Assembly: GCF_014646015.1 (NCBI RefSeq)
Contig: NZ_BMMQ01000014.1
Location: 1 to 33,922 of the forward strand
DNA: 33,922 nt
DNA from: Microbacterium nanhaiense
Lineage (GTDB): Bacteria; Actinomycetota; Actinomycetes; Actinomycetales; Microbacteriaceae
Direction: 5' to 3'
Positions 26,801 to 33,798 of this stretch are shown in pieces. The notes beneath the pieces are model-generated. The model was not told the origin of the DNA, did no database searches, and saw only the letters and a list, made by a program, of their open reading frames with translations. The translations under genes were made by a program, and so were the position numbers. The number at the start of each line of letters is the position of its first letter. The stretch's first letter is position 1.

Positions 26801-28681
26801 CGTCGTCCCGAGCGTGAACACGTCGTTCACGCGCGACTCGTAGACCATCTCCTCGTCCAGCTCGCCCACGCGGGCGTTTTGGGTCTCGCCCGCGATGAAC
26901 ACGCCGAACAGGCCGCGGTCGGGGATCGTGCCGCCGCTCGTCACGGCGAGCCGCTGCGCGCCGGGCCGCCCCTCGAACACGCCGCGGTCACGGTCCCACA
27001 CGATGCGCGGCCGTAGCTCGGCGAACTCGTCGGAGGGATAGCGGCCCGCCAGCAGATCCATGGTCGCCTCGAAGGCGCTGCGCGGCAGCGTGCGGAACGG
27101 GGCGCTGCGCCGCACGGTCTCGAACCACGCCTCGACCTCGACCGAGTCGAGCGCCGACGCCGCGACGGTCTGCTGCGCGAGGATGTCGAGCGGATTCTGC
27201 GGCACGGCGATCGCCTCGATCGCGCCCGACAGCATCCGTTCCGTGACGACCGCGGTGTGCAGCAGGTCGCCGCGATGCTTCGGGAACAGGTCGGCGCGGC
27301 TGATCTCGCCGACCTGGTGCCCGGCGCGACCCACGCGCTGCAGCCCGCTCGCGGCGCTCGGCGGCGACTCGACCTGGATGACGAGGTCGACCGCGCCCAT
27401 GTCGATACCGAGCTCGAGGCTGCTCGTCGCGACGACGCACTTCAGCAGGCCCGATTTCAGCTCCTCCTCGACGACGGCGCGCTGCTCCTTCGAGACGGAT
27501 CCGTGGTGCGCTTTGGCGAGCACCGGGGCCACGCCCGAGGTCTGGCCCGATTGCGCGATCATCTGCGCCGGGACGGTGGGCTCGGGCACGTCGAGGCCGA
27601 GCCGTTCCGCATAGATCTCGTTGAGGCGGCCCGTGAGCCGTTCGGCGAGGCGCCGGGAGTTGGCGAACACGATCGTCGATGAGTTCTCGAGCACGCGGTC
27701 GACGATCGCCTCTTCGACGTGCGGCCAGATGGATCCGGTGACCTCGACGTTCTCGGATCCCTCCTCCCAGAAGCGGTCGCCGCCGGCCTCCGGCCCCGCC
27801 GGGGTGCCCTCCCAGAATCGATCATCCGCGGGCGGGACCGGCTCGCCGCCGCCATTTCCGGATGCCGCGAGGTCGGCACGGTGCGACGGCTCGCGCGTGC
27901 CCGCGGGCGGCGGGTTCGTCATGTCGTCGATCGGCACGCGGACGGCGAGCTCGAAGGTCTTCGAGGCGCGCGGCGCGACGATGTCGACGGGCGCGGATCC
28001 GCCGAGGAAGCGGGCGACCTCGTCGATCGGCCGGACGGTCGCGGATAGGCCGATGCGCTGGGCAGGCGCGTCCAGCAGTTCGTCGAGGCGCTCGAGCGAG
28101 ACCGCGAGGTGTGCGCCGCGCTTCGACGACGCGACGGCGTGCACCTCGTCGACGATGACGGTGTGCACCTCGCGCAGCGTGTCGCGCGCGCTCGACGTGA
28201 GCATGAGGAAGAGCGACTCGGGCGTCGTGATGAGGATGTCGGGCGGGGTGCGCAGCATCCTCTGGCGGTCGCGCGGGGGAGTGTCGCCCGAGCGGACGCC
28301 GACCGACACCTCCGGCGGATCCACGCCGAGCCGCTTTGCGGCCTGCGTGATGCCGACCAGGGGCGACTGCAGGTTGCGCTCGACGTCGACGCCGAGCGCC
28401 TTGAGGGGGGAGATGTAGAGGATCTTCGTGCGGCCCTTGGTCTTCCTCGTCCGCCCGGCGAAGCCCGGGAGTGCGTCGTTCGACGCGCCCTCGCGGAAGA
28501 CGCGGTCGATCGCCCAGAGGAAGGCGGAGAGCGTCTTGCCGGATCCGGTCGGGGCGACCACGAGCGCGTGCCGCCCGGCCGCGATCGCGCGCCATGCGCC
28601 GGTCTGCGCGTCGGTCGGCGCCGAGAACGCGCCGCGGAACCATGCCGCGGTCGGGGCGCTGAAGCTCTCGAGGATGTCCAC
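23891..28681 (-). CDS. lhr: ATP-dependent helicase Lhr (large, full-length)
   Basis: This 1596-residue superfamily 2 helicase of the Lhr type unwinds RNA:DNA and DNA duplexes in DNA-damage response. Walker A is APTGSGKT (about residues 43-50), the DEVH box is VIVDEVHAVASSKR, and motif VI is SGLQRVGRAGH. A winged-helix domain and the long Lhr C-terminal region follow, ending VEATKGLTLRKEMHR. Characterised Lhr proteins are near 1500-1540 residues. The excess includes a Gly/Pro-rich insert (about residues 255-313) with a near-duplicated DRFWE segment, absent from my memory of the family. Start is a GTG at 28681 with GGGAGG about 9 bases upstream. It follows a DNA polymerase gene by 81 bases. Confidence 0.95.
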   Translation of the reverse strand: MDILESFSAPTAAWFRGAFSAPTDAQTGAWRAIAAGRHALVVAPTGSGKTLSAFLWAIDRVFREGASNDALPGFAGRTRKTKGRTKILYISPLKALGVDVERNLQSPLVGITQAAKRLGVDPPEVSVGVRSGDTPPRDRQRMLRTPPDILITTPESLFLMLTSSARDTLREVHTVIVDEVHAVASSKRGAHLAVSLERLDELLDAPAQRIGLSATVRPIDEVARFLGGSAPVDIVAPRASKTFELAVRVPIDDMTNPPPAGTREPSHRADLAASGNGGGEPVPPADDRFWEGTPAGPEAGGDRFWEEGSENVEVTGSIWPHVEEAIVDRVLENSSTIVFANSRRLAERLTGRLNEIYAERLGLDVPEPTVPAQMIAQSGQTSGVAPVLAKAHHGSVSKEQRAVVEEELKSGLLKCVVATSSLELGIDMGAVDLVIQVESPPSAASGLQRVGRAGHQVGEISRADLFPKHRGDLLHTAVVTERMLSGAIEAIAVPQNPLDILAQQTVAASALDSVEVEAWFETVRRSAPFRTLPRSAFEATMDLLAGRYPSDEFAELRPRIVWDRDRGVFEGRPGAQRLAVTSGGTIPDRGLFGVFIAGETQNARVGELDEEMVYESRVNDVFTLGTTSWRIVEITHDRVNVVPAFGQPGRVPFWTGDGLGRPAELGEALGRFTREIAAASPETAQHRLREAGLDEFARTNLLAHLDEQREATGALPTDVTLTVERGRDEVGDWRIILHSPYGMHVHAPWALAVNARIRERLGVDGSAVASDDGIVARIPDAEAEPPGAELFVFDPEELEQIVTDEVGGSALFASRFRECAARSLLMPRLRPGKRMPLWQQRQHSAALLEVARNHPTFPVILETLREVLQDVYDLPALVRLARGIGERRIRLVESEPAQPSPFARDLLFGYIGAFMYEGDSPLGERKAAALSVDPALLGELLGRVEMRELLDPDVVARYELEVQRLAAGRRVHGVEGVADLLRLVGPLSVLEVAERLDADGPPSVDGPPPDATSESPEATELGNEHARVEAATQHLDALVRAKRAIRVSIAGDERYAAIEDAGRLRDALGTALPVGVPVAFTEPVADPLGDLVGRFARTHGPFPLAALAGRLGIGIAVARHALTRLETAGRVVSGYFLPEGSDEAEWCDAEGLRRIRMRSLAALRGSIEPVPPAAFARFLPAWHHMDRTLEGIDGVLQVVEELAGVPIPASAWESLVLPSRVAGYSPAMLDELTAAGEVVWSGHGQIAGRDGWIALHPGDAVPLTLDEGEDVTDPLDARVREALEPGGAFFASQIADMVRSRLTADEAAEISETAVTEALWRLVWAGRATNDTFAPVRQLLSGGSQSHKTVRRAPRTRTFRGMSMSRPAPVRNATAGGRWSLLPEPEADPTARAAAHASVLLDRYGVVTRGSVQNEGAPGGFAQVYRTLATFEEAGHCRRGYLIEKLGAAQFAASSTIDRLRSFAAVPDPAPLKARVLAATDPANPYGAALAWPALDEVTHRPGRKAGALVVLVDGELVLYLERGGRTVLAFTDDDASLESASRGLAETTRARRLETLTVEKVNGSGTYSTPLARHLRAAGFVEATKGLTLRKEMHR

Positions 28682-28762
28682 GGATCCATCCTCCCGCGAA
28701 CCACTGACACGGGAGCCGGATGGCGCGTGCAGGCGGCAATTTCTGGGCGCCGACGCGGCAGG

Positions 28763-30391
28763 CTACTTCGCGGCGCTGGCGCCGATGCGCAGGTCGAGGG
28801 GGAAATCGACGGGGAAGGATCCGAATAGCAGCCGGCCGGCGGCGACGGCGGACGCGCGCATCGCCTCCGCGGCGGCATCGGCCTGCTCGGCCGGGGCGTG
28901 CACGATCAGCTCGTCGTGCAGGAAGAACGCGATGTGCGCGCGGCGCGCGAATGCGGGGCCGGACGCGGGGGCCGCGACGGGCGACGCGGGCAGTCGCGCG
29001 AGCCGCAGCCGCAGAACGGCCATCCACGCCAGCGCCCACTCCGCGGCCGTACCCTGCACGATGAAGTTGCGCGTGAACCGCCCGTAATCCCGGGCGGCGC
29101 GCGCGTCGTTTTGGTGGGCGCGCTTGGCCTCGTACGAGAGCGCGGGAGACGTTCGGCCGAGCCAGGTGTGCACCGACCCGCCCTCCTCGCCCGTCTTCGC
29201 GGCCGCGTCGACCATGCCCATCGCGAGGGGGTAGGCGCGCCGCAGTCGCGGCACGAGGCGGCCGGACTCGCCGGTCGTGGCGCCGTACATCGCTCCGAGC
29301 AGCGCGCCCTTGGCCTCGGCGCGCGTCGCGACGGCACCGGCGGCGACGATGCCCTCGTAGAGGTCCGTGCCCCGAGCCGCATTGGCCATGCGGGTATCGC
29401 GCGACATCGCCGCGAGCACGCGCGGCTCCAGCTGGGCGACGTCGGCGTCGACGATGCGCCAACCGGGATCTGCGCGGAGCGCCTCGCGCAGCTGTCGCGG
29501 GATCTGCAGGGCGCCGCCGCCGTCGGCGCCCCAGCGACCCGTCACCACGGCGCCCGGCATATAGACGGGGCGGAATCTTCCGCCCCGCACCCACGCATTG
29601 AGCCACGCCCATCCGTTGGCGCTCAGGAGCCGTGCGAGCCGTTTATATTCCAATAGCGGCATGATCGCGGGGTGGTCGATCTCGCGCAGCACCCACTTGC
29701 TCGTGGAATCGACGAGGATGCCCGCGCGCCGCAACGACCTCAGCAGCTGCGGCGGCGAATCGAGCGAGAGCAGCGGATCCTCGAGCGCGCCGCGCACCTC
29801 GTTCGCGAGGCGCGCCATATTCGCGGGCACCCCACCGGGCCCGCGTTTTCCGAGCACCTCCTCGAGGATCCGCGCGTGATGCGCCGCGTCCCACGGCGCG
29901 CCCGCGGCCCGTGCCTCGGCGGCGACGAGCGCGCCGGCCGATTCCGCGGCGAGGAGCAGGCGTATCCGGCCCTTCTCGGGCAGCGCCTCGACCGCGCGAT
30001 CCTGCCGTTCGAGCTCGCGAAGCACCTCGTCGAGATGGTCGCGGCGCGGACGGTCGAGCTCGAAGAGCGTCTCGCCGTGCGCCGCATCCGGCGCGGTCCA
30101 GTCGACCTCGCTCCCGACGTCGGCTCCGGCGTTGGAGAGGATCGCGTGACACAGCCGCAGATCGTGGCACCGCGCGACCCGCACGCCCGCGGCGAGGAGG
30201 GGCGGGTACCACTCGGCCGTCGACGCCCAGACCCAGCGCACGGCGCGCTCCGCCTCGCGCGCCGCGACCCAGGCGGGCAGCTCCGCTCGCGTGAGGACGC
30301 GGCGTACACCGCCCGGGACCGCGGCGACGATGCCCCCGTCGGTGGCCCTCCCGACGGCGATCCTCGTCGCCTCGCCCCACGGATCCGTCAC
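28763..30391 (-). CDS. Family A DNA polymerase-like protein (bifunctional 3'-5' exonuclease/DNA polymerase type)
   Basis: This 542-residue, shortened PolA-like protein is of the kind common in actinomycetes beside the main DNA polymerase I. Motif A is VDADVAQLEPRVLAAMS (about 314-330), with the catalytic Asp in place of the DYSQIE block of Pol I. Motif B is AKGALLGAMYGATTG (about 360-374), and motif C is FFLHDELIVHAP with His492-Asp493-Glu494. The N-terminal part is reduced and no 5' nuclease domain is present. Start is a GTG at 30391 with no clear ribosome site. It is the first gene of a minus-strand repair group (polymerase, lhr, nei2). Confidence 0.88.
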   Translation of the reverse strand: MTDPWGEATRIAVGRATDGGIVAAVPGGVRRVLTRAELPAWVAAREAERAVRWVWASTAEWYPPLLAAGVRVARCHDLRLCHAILSNAGADVGSEVDWTAPDAAHGETLFELDRPRRDHLDEVLRELERQDRAVEALPEKGRIRLLLAAESAGALVAAEARAAGAPWDAAHHARILEEVLGKRGPGGVPANMARLANEVRGALEDPLLSLDSPPQLLRSLRRAGILVDSTSKWVLREIDHPAIMPLLEYKRLARLLSANGWAWLNAWVRGGRFRPVYMPGAVVTGRWGADGGGALQIPRQLREALRADPGWRIVDADVAQLEPRVLAAMSRDTRMANAARGTDLYEGIVAAGAVATRAEAKGALLGAMYGATTGESGRLVPRLRRAYPLAMGMVDAAAKTGEEGGSVHTWLGRTSPALSYEAKRAHQNDARAARDYGRFTRNFIVQGTAAEWALAWMAVLRLRLARLPASPVAAPASGPAFARRAHIAFFLHDELIVHAPAEQADAAAEAMRASAVAAGRLLFGSFPVDFPLDLRIGASAAK

Positions 30392-30421
30392 GGATCCAAT
30401 CTACGCCGGGCTCCGGTGCCG

Positions 30422-30455
30422 AAAAATGCTCCCCGTGCGCGAACGAGGAGCATTT
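30422..30455 (-). terminator. Rho-independent terminator downstream of the LLM oxidoreductase gene
   Basis: Read on the minus strand, arms AAATGCTCC and GGAGCATTT enclose a 14-base loop, and the second arm runs into TTTTT. It lies 17 bases after the oxidoreductase stop and separates that gene from the repair group. Confidence 0.82.
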
Positions 30456-30472
30456 CTCGGAACGGGAACGGG

Positions 30473-31462
30473 CTACGACAGCGCCGGGATGACCTTCTGC
30501 TCGAACAGCTCGACGCCCGAGAGGTCGTAGGCGAGCTCGGGGAAGTAGCTGATCGTGTACGCCGCGCCCGCCTTCTCGAGCGCCGCGAGGTGCTCCGTAA
30601 CCTTCTCGACCGTGCCGACCGTGGGGTTGTCGAGCGTGAAGTTCGCCATCAGCTTGTCGTGCGCCTCGGGCGCGAAGCGCCGGATCCGGTCGCTGATCGC
30701 GGCGATGCGATCGGTGACCTCGGCCTCGGTCTCACCGATGATCACGTTGTTGTTCGTCGTGCGGGTGATCTCGGCGAAGTCACGGCCGACGGCGTCGCAG
30801 TGGCCCCGCAGCACCTCGCTCTTGTGCTCGAACTCGGCGATGTTGCCGCCGGCGTAGTTCGTGTACTGTGCGTATCGCGCCGCAATGCGCAGGGTGACCT
30901 TCTCGCCGCCGCCCGAGATCCAGAACGGGATCCCGTTCTCCTGCAGCGGCAGCGGCCGGACGATGGCGCCGTCGACCTGGAAGTAGCGGCCGTCGAGTGT
31001 CGCGGATCCGGTCTCCCACGCCTGCTTCATGATCTCGACGCCCTCGCGGAGCGCCCGCAGGCGGTCGCCGATCTCGGGGAAGCCGTAACCGTAGGCGCGC
31101 CATTCGTGCTCGTACCAACCGCCGCCGATGCCCATCTCGACGCGGCCCGCCGAGACGTGGTCGACGGTCGCCGCGACCTTGGCGAGGTACGCCGGGTTGC
31201 GGTATCCGAGGCAGGTGCACATCTGGCCGAGCCGCACGCGCGACGTCGACGCCGCGAACGCCGACATCAGCGTCCAGGCCTCGTGCGTGGCCTCCTCGCT
31301 CGGGATCGGCGTGGTGTGGAAGTGGTCATAGACCCAGATCGATTCCCACGGCCCGTCGTCGGCGCGCTGCGCCAGCCGCTTCATGGTGTTCCACTGTTCT
31401 TCGGGCGCGATGCCGACCAGGTCGAAGCGCCAGCCCTGCGGGATAAAGGTTCCGAATCTCAT
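30473..31462 (-). CDS. LLM-class (luciferase-like) F420- or FMN-dependent oxidoreductase
   Basis: This 329-residue TIM-barrel protein of the bacterial luciferase-like family has blocks MRFGTFIPQGWRFDLVGI, WVYDHFHTTP, CTCLGYRNPAYLAKVAATVD and GRVEMGIGGGWYEHEWRAYG. A C-terminal part contains PFWISGGGEKVTLRIAARYA. The pattern GxGGGWxxxE with a YRNP-type start fits the F420-dependent subgroup, but the cofactor is not proven by sequence. The reaction is unknown. It starts 46 bases after the ABC-F gene's stop on the same strand with no terminator between them, so the two may share a transcript. Confidence 0.88.
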   Translation of the reverse strand: MRFGTFIPQGWRFDLVGIAPEEQWNTMKRLAQRADDGPWESIWVYDHFHTTPIPSEEATHEAWTLMSAFAASTSRVRLGQMCTCLGYRNPAYLAKVAATVDHVSAGRVEMGIGGGWYEHEWRAYGYGFPEIGDRLRALREGVEIMKQAWETGSATLDGRYFQVDGAIVRPLPLQENGIPFWISGGGEKVTLRIAARYAQYTNYAGGNIAEFEHKSEVLRGHCDAVGRDFAEITRTTNNNVIIGETEAEVTDRIAAISDRIRRFAPEAHDKLMANFTLDNPTVGTVEKVTEHLAALEKAGAAYTISYFPELAYDLSGVELFEQKVIPALS

Positions 31463-31508
31463 GGCGCCAGGCTAGCGGCGATCGGGTCGTCCCGGGTAAG
31501 GCCGGCGG

Positions 31509-33191
31509 TCACAGCTGAGTCAGGGCTCCCTCCCTCAGCTCGAGGGTCAGATCGGGCTCGAGATCGTCGAGGAATGCCTGATCGTGGCTGACGACGAGCA
31601 CTGCGCCGCGATACGCCGCCAGCGCCTCGCGCAGGTGTCGCGCCGTGTCGATGTCGAGGTTGTTCGTCGGTTCGTCGAGCACGAGCAGCTGCGGCGGCGG
31701 ATCCGCCAGCAGCAGCCGAGCGATCGCGACGCGGAACCGTTCGCCGCCGGACAGGGATCCGACGGGCCGGTTCGCGGCGTCCCCGCGGATGAGGAAGCGC
31801 GCGAGCCGGTTGCGCAGCTCCGCATCGGGGAGGTGCGGCGCGGCGGCCCGCACCGTCTCGAACGCCGATGCAGCCTCGTCGAGCCCGTCGAGGCGCTGGG
31901 CCAGGTAGCCGACGCGATCGGTGTGCAGTTCGGACGCGAGCGCGATCGCCTCGGTTGCGCGCTGCTCGGCATCGTCGGCCGCGGCGAGGGCGGAATGGTC
32001 CGGCGGCGCGCCGTCCCCCGCGTCGAGGATCCGACGCAGCAGCGTCGTCTTCCCGGCGCCGTTCGGGCCGACGAGCGCGACGCGCTCGGGGCCCTGCACG
32101 ATCCACTGCCGCTCGCCGTCGCCGAGGGTGAGGATCCGCCGGCCGGCCGCGACCGCCGGATCCGGCAGCTCGAACACGACCGAGGCATCGTCGCGCACGA
32201 GCCGGTCGGCAGCGTCGAGCGCGGCGATCGCCGATCCCTCCTTCTCGCGGGCCTCGACCCGCAGGCGGCCCGCGCTCTCCTCGGCCCGCCGCGCGTATGC
32301 GTTCGCGACGATCGGCGGCAGGGTCTCGGCCTTCTTCTTGCCGGCGCGGTTCCGGCGTGCGATCTTCGTCTCGAGCTCGATGCGCTGTCGCTTCTCCTTC
32401 GCGAGCTCCTTCTTCGCGTCGGCGACCTGCTGGGCCGCGGTGGCCTGGGCGGCCTCGAGCGATGCTCGCCACGCCGAGTAGGGCCCGCCGAAGGTCGTGA
32501 ACGTATGTTCATAGAGTTCCGCGGTGTCGTCCATGAGCTCGAGCAGGGCGAGATCGTGCGAGACCACGACGAGGGTGCCCCGCCACGAGCGCACCATCTC
32601 GTAGACGCGTTCGCGTGCGTCGCGGTCGAGGTTGTTCGTGGGCTCGTCGAGCAACGTGATGGCGGATCCCGCGAGGCGGACGCCGGCGAGCGCGACGAGC
32701 ATGGCCTCGCCGCCGGACAGCTCGCCGACCCGGCGGTCGAGCATCTCGGGGGCGAGACCCGCCTCGGCGAGCGCCGCCTGGGCGCGCGCCTCGATGTCCC
32801 AGTCGTCGCCGACCTCATCGAAGCGCTCCGGCGAGACATCGCCCGCCTCGATCGCCCGCACGGCGTCGAGCGCACGGCCCGCGCCGAGCAGATCGGCGAC
32901 GCGCGCGGTGGTGTCGAGCGTCAGTGTCTGCGGCAGGTAGGCGATGCGGTCGTCGGCGACGAGCGGGGCCCCGTGCCCCGCGCGGATCCGCACCGGCTCG
33001 CCGTTTGCGAGGATCCGCCCGCCGGTGGGCCGAAGCACGCCGGCGGCGAGCTTCAGCAGGGTCGATTTTCCGGATCCGTTTCGGCCGACGAGGCCCGTTC
33101 GGCGCTCGCCGAACGCAGCCGTGACGTCGTCGAGCGCGAGGGATCCATCGGGCCACGAGAACGTGACGTGGTCAAAGGTCAATGCAGGCAT
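31509..33191 (-). CDS. ABC-F family ATPase (ribosome-associated)
   Basis: This 560-residue soluble protein has two ATP-binding domains and no membrane segment. In the first, Walker A is GRNGSGKST (about 36-44), signature LSGGEAML and Walker B ITLLDEPTNNLD. A basic, Lys/Glu-rich linker follows (AKKELAKEKRQRIELETKIA). In the second, Walker A is GPNGAGKTT, signature LSGGERFR and Walker B LLVLDEPTNNLD. The DEPTNNLD motif in both halves is an ABC-F hallmark. These proteins act at the ribosomal E site as translation factors or antibiotic-resistance factors; which applies here cannot be told. ATG 33191 is preceded by GGGAGG with 6-base spacing, better than the start 17 codons upstream. Confidence 0.92.
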   Translation of the reverse strand: MPALTFDHVTFSWPDGSLALDDVTAAFGERRTGLVGRNGSGKSTLLKLAAGVLRPTGGRILANGEPVRIRAGHGAPLVADDRIAYLPQTLTLDTTARVADLLGAGRALDAVRAIEAGDVSPERFDEVGDDWDIEARAQAALAEAGLAPEMLDRRVGELSGGEAMLVALAGVRLAGSAITLLDEPTNNLDRDARERVYEMVRSWRGTLVVVSHDLALLELMDDTAELYEHTFTTFGGPYSAWRASLEAAQATAAQQVADAKKELAKEKRQRIELETKIARRNRAGKKKAETLPPIVANAYARRAEESAGRLRVEAREKEGSAIAALDAADRLVRDDASVVFELPDPAVAAGRRILTLGDGERQWIVQGPERVALVGPNGAGKTTLLRRILDAGDGAPPDHSALAAADDAEQRATEAIALASELHTDRVGYLAQRLDGLDEAASAFETVRAAAPHLPDAELRNRLARFLIRGDAANRPVGSLSGGERFRVAIARLLLADPPPQLLVLDEPTNNLDIDTARHLREALAAYRGAVLVVSHDQAFLDDLEPDLTLELREGALTQL

Positions 33192-33288
33192 GAGCGCCTC
33201 CCGAGAATGGGCTCGCGCCAAGGATCGCCCGCGCAGAGCCAAAAGAAGATGGCGCGCTGAACGGCGAAAAGCGATCGGGTACGACGGA

Positions 33289-33354
33289 TCAGCGCGAATG
33301 CGCTGAGCAGAGAGGCATCAGCGCGTGATTACGCGAGGATCCACACCGATTCAT
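33289..33354 (-). CDS. Possible 21-residue leader peptide upstream of the ABC-F gene
   Basis: A short open frame (ATG to TGA, reading about MNRCGSSRNHALMPLCSAHS) ends 97 bases before the ABC-F start. Hairpin-forming repeats overlap it: CAGCGC/GCGCTG at 33290-33305 and CGCG...CGCG near 33322-33335. Antibiotic-resistance ABC-F genes are often controlled by leader-peptide attenuation. The ribosome site is weak and no clear T-run terminator is visible, so this is only a candidate. Confidence 0.25.
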   Translation of the reverse strand: MNRCGSSRNHALMPLCSAHSR

Positions 33355-33431
33355 TCCGATCGTCGGGAGCAAAGACTCGTCGACACTACGCGACCCGGGC
33401 GTGTCGCGTCAAGCGGGGCCCGGGTGAAGAT

Positions 33432-33448
33432 CATCCTTAGGGCGGATG
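33432..33448. promoter_or_regulatory. Possible operator of the small membrane protein pair
   Basis: Inverted repeat CATCC-(7 bases)-GGATG within TCATCCTTAGGGCGGATG, about 20 bases before the likely -10 box. Spaced short repeats of this type resemble response-regulator sites; the binding protein is unknown. Confidence 0.4.
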
Positions 33449-33468
33449 TGCGGGGCGCCCGCGGTCCG

Positions 33469-33474
33469 TAGTGT
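33469..33474 (+). promoter_or_regulatory. -10 box (TAGTGT) of a probably leaderless transcript
   Basis: TAGTGT fits the actinobacterial TANNNT -10 consensus and ends 7 bases before the ATG at 33482. That spacing puts the expected transcription start at the start codon itself, and there is no ribosome-binding site. No good -35 box is seen. Confidence 0.5.
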
Positions 33475-33481
33475 GGGTGAC

Positions 33482-33604
33482 ATGACCGCGTTTCTGATCG
33501 TGACGCTAATTGTGGCCCCGCTGCTCAGCGCTGTCTTCACGGCGCCGATCGCGAAGCGCTCGAGCGAACGCCATCGCGCCCGCCGCGCCGCCCGGAAGGG
33601 CTGA
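33482..33604 (+). CDS. Small single-span membrane protein, 40 residues
   Basis: Residues 3-21 form one hydrophobic helix (AFLIVTLIVAPLLSAVFTA), followed by a strongly basic tail (KRSSERHRARRAARKG) that should lie in the cytoplasm. I do not recognise a family. Reality is supported by the leaderless-type promoter just upstream and by tight linkage to the next small gene, whose start is 2 bases after this stop. Confidence 0.6.
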   Translation: MTAFLIVTLIVAPLLSAVFTAPIAKRSSERHRARRAARKG

Positions 33605-33606
33605 TC

Positions 33607-33786
33607 GTGGCCGGCCGTGCATCGATGGTGAACCCCGGACTGGCGATCGGCGCGGGGGTCGCGATCGGAACCGGGTTGTCGATCGCGCTCGACAACTGGC
33701 TGTATCTTGCCCTGGGCATCTCGCTCGGTGTCGTGTTCGGCGCCGCGTCTCCTCCAGGCGGAGACCGGCAGGGCCCGGACGAGTAG
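33607..33786 (+). CDS. Small membrane protein, 59 residues
   Basis: Two hydrophobic stretches (about residues 10-26 and 30-45: GLAIGAGVAIGTGLSIAL and WLYLALGISLGVVFGAA) form a likely helical hairpin, followed by a polar acidic tail SPPGGDRQGPDE. The start is GTG 33607 or ATG 33625. It appears to form a two-gene unit with the basic 40-residue protein before it; opposite tail charges suggest they may associate. The function is unknown. Confidence 0.6.
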   Translation: MAGRASMVNPGLAIGAGVAIGTGLSIALDNWLYLALGISLGVVFGAASPPGGDRQGPDE

Positions 33787-33798
33787 CCGCCTCGACTA

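Larger units (their letters stand above)
33192..33481. other. Divergent intergenic region, 290 bp
   Basis: This is the longest stretch without a firm gene. It lies between the ABC-F gene and the small membrane protein pair. It holds the possible leader peptide, two small hairpins, an 8-base inverted repeat ACCCGGGC...GCCCGGGT (33393-33400 and 33418-33425), and the operator and promoter signals given separately. Confidence 0.7.

Noticed and set aside
23354..27016. 1220-codon open frame on the plus strand opposite lhr and nei2
   Set aside because: It crosses two real genes on the other strand, shows no domain and has biased shadow composition. Stops are rare on this frame only because of high GC.
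29672..31591. 639-codon plus-strand frame opposite the polymerase and LLM genes
   Set aside because: Spans the ends of two well-supported minus-strand genes and the terminator between them; no recognisable motif.
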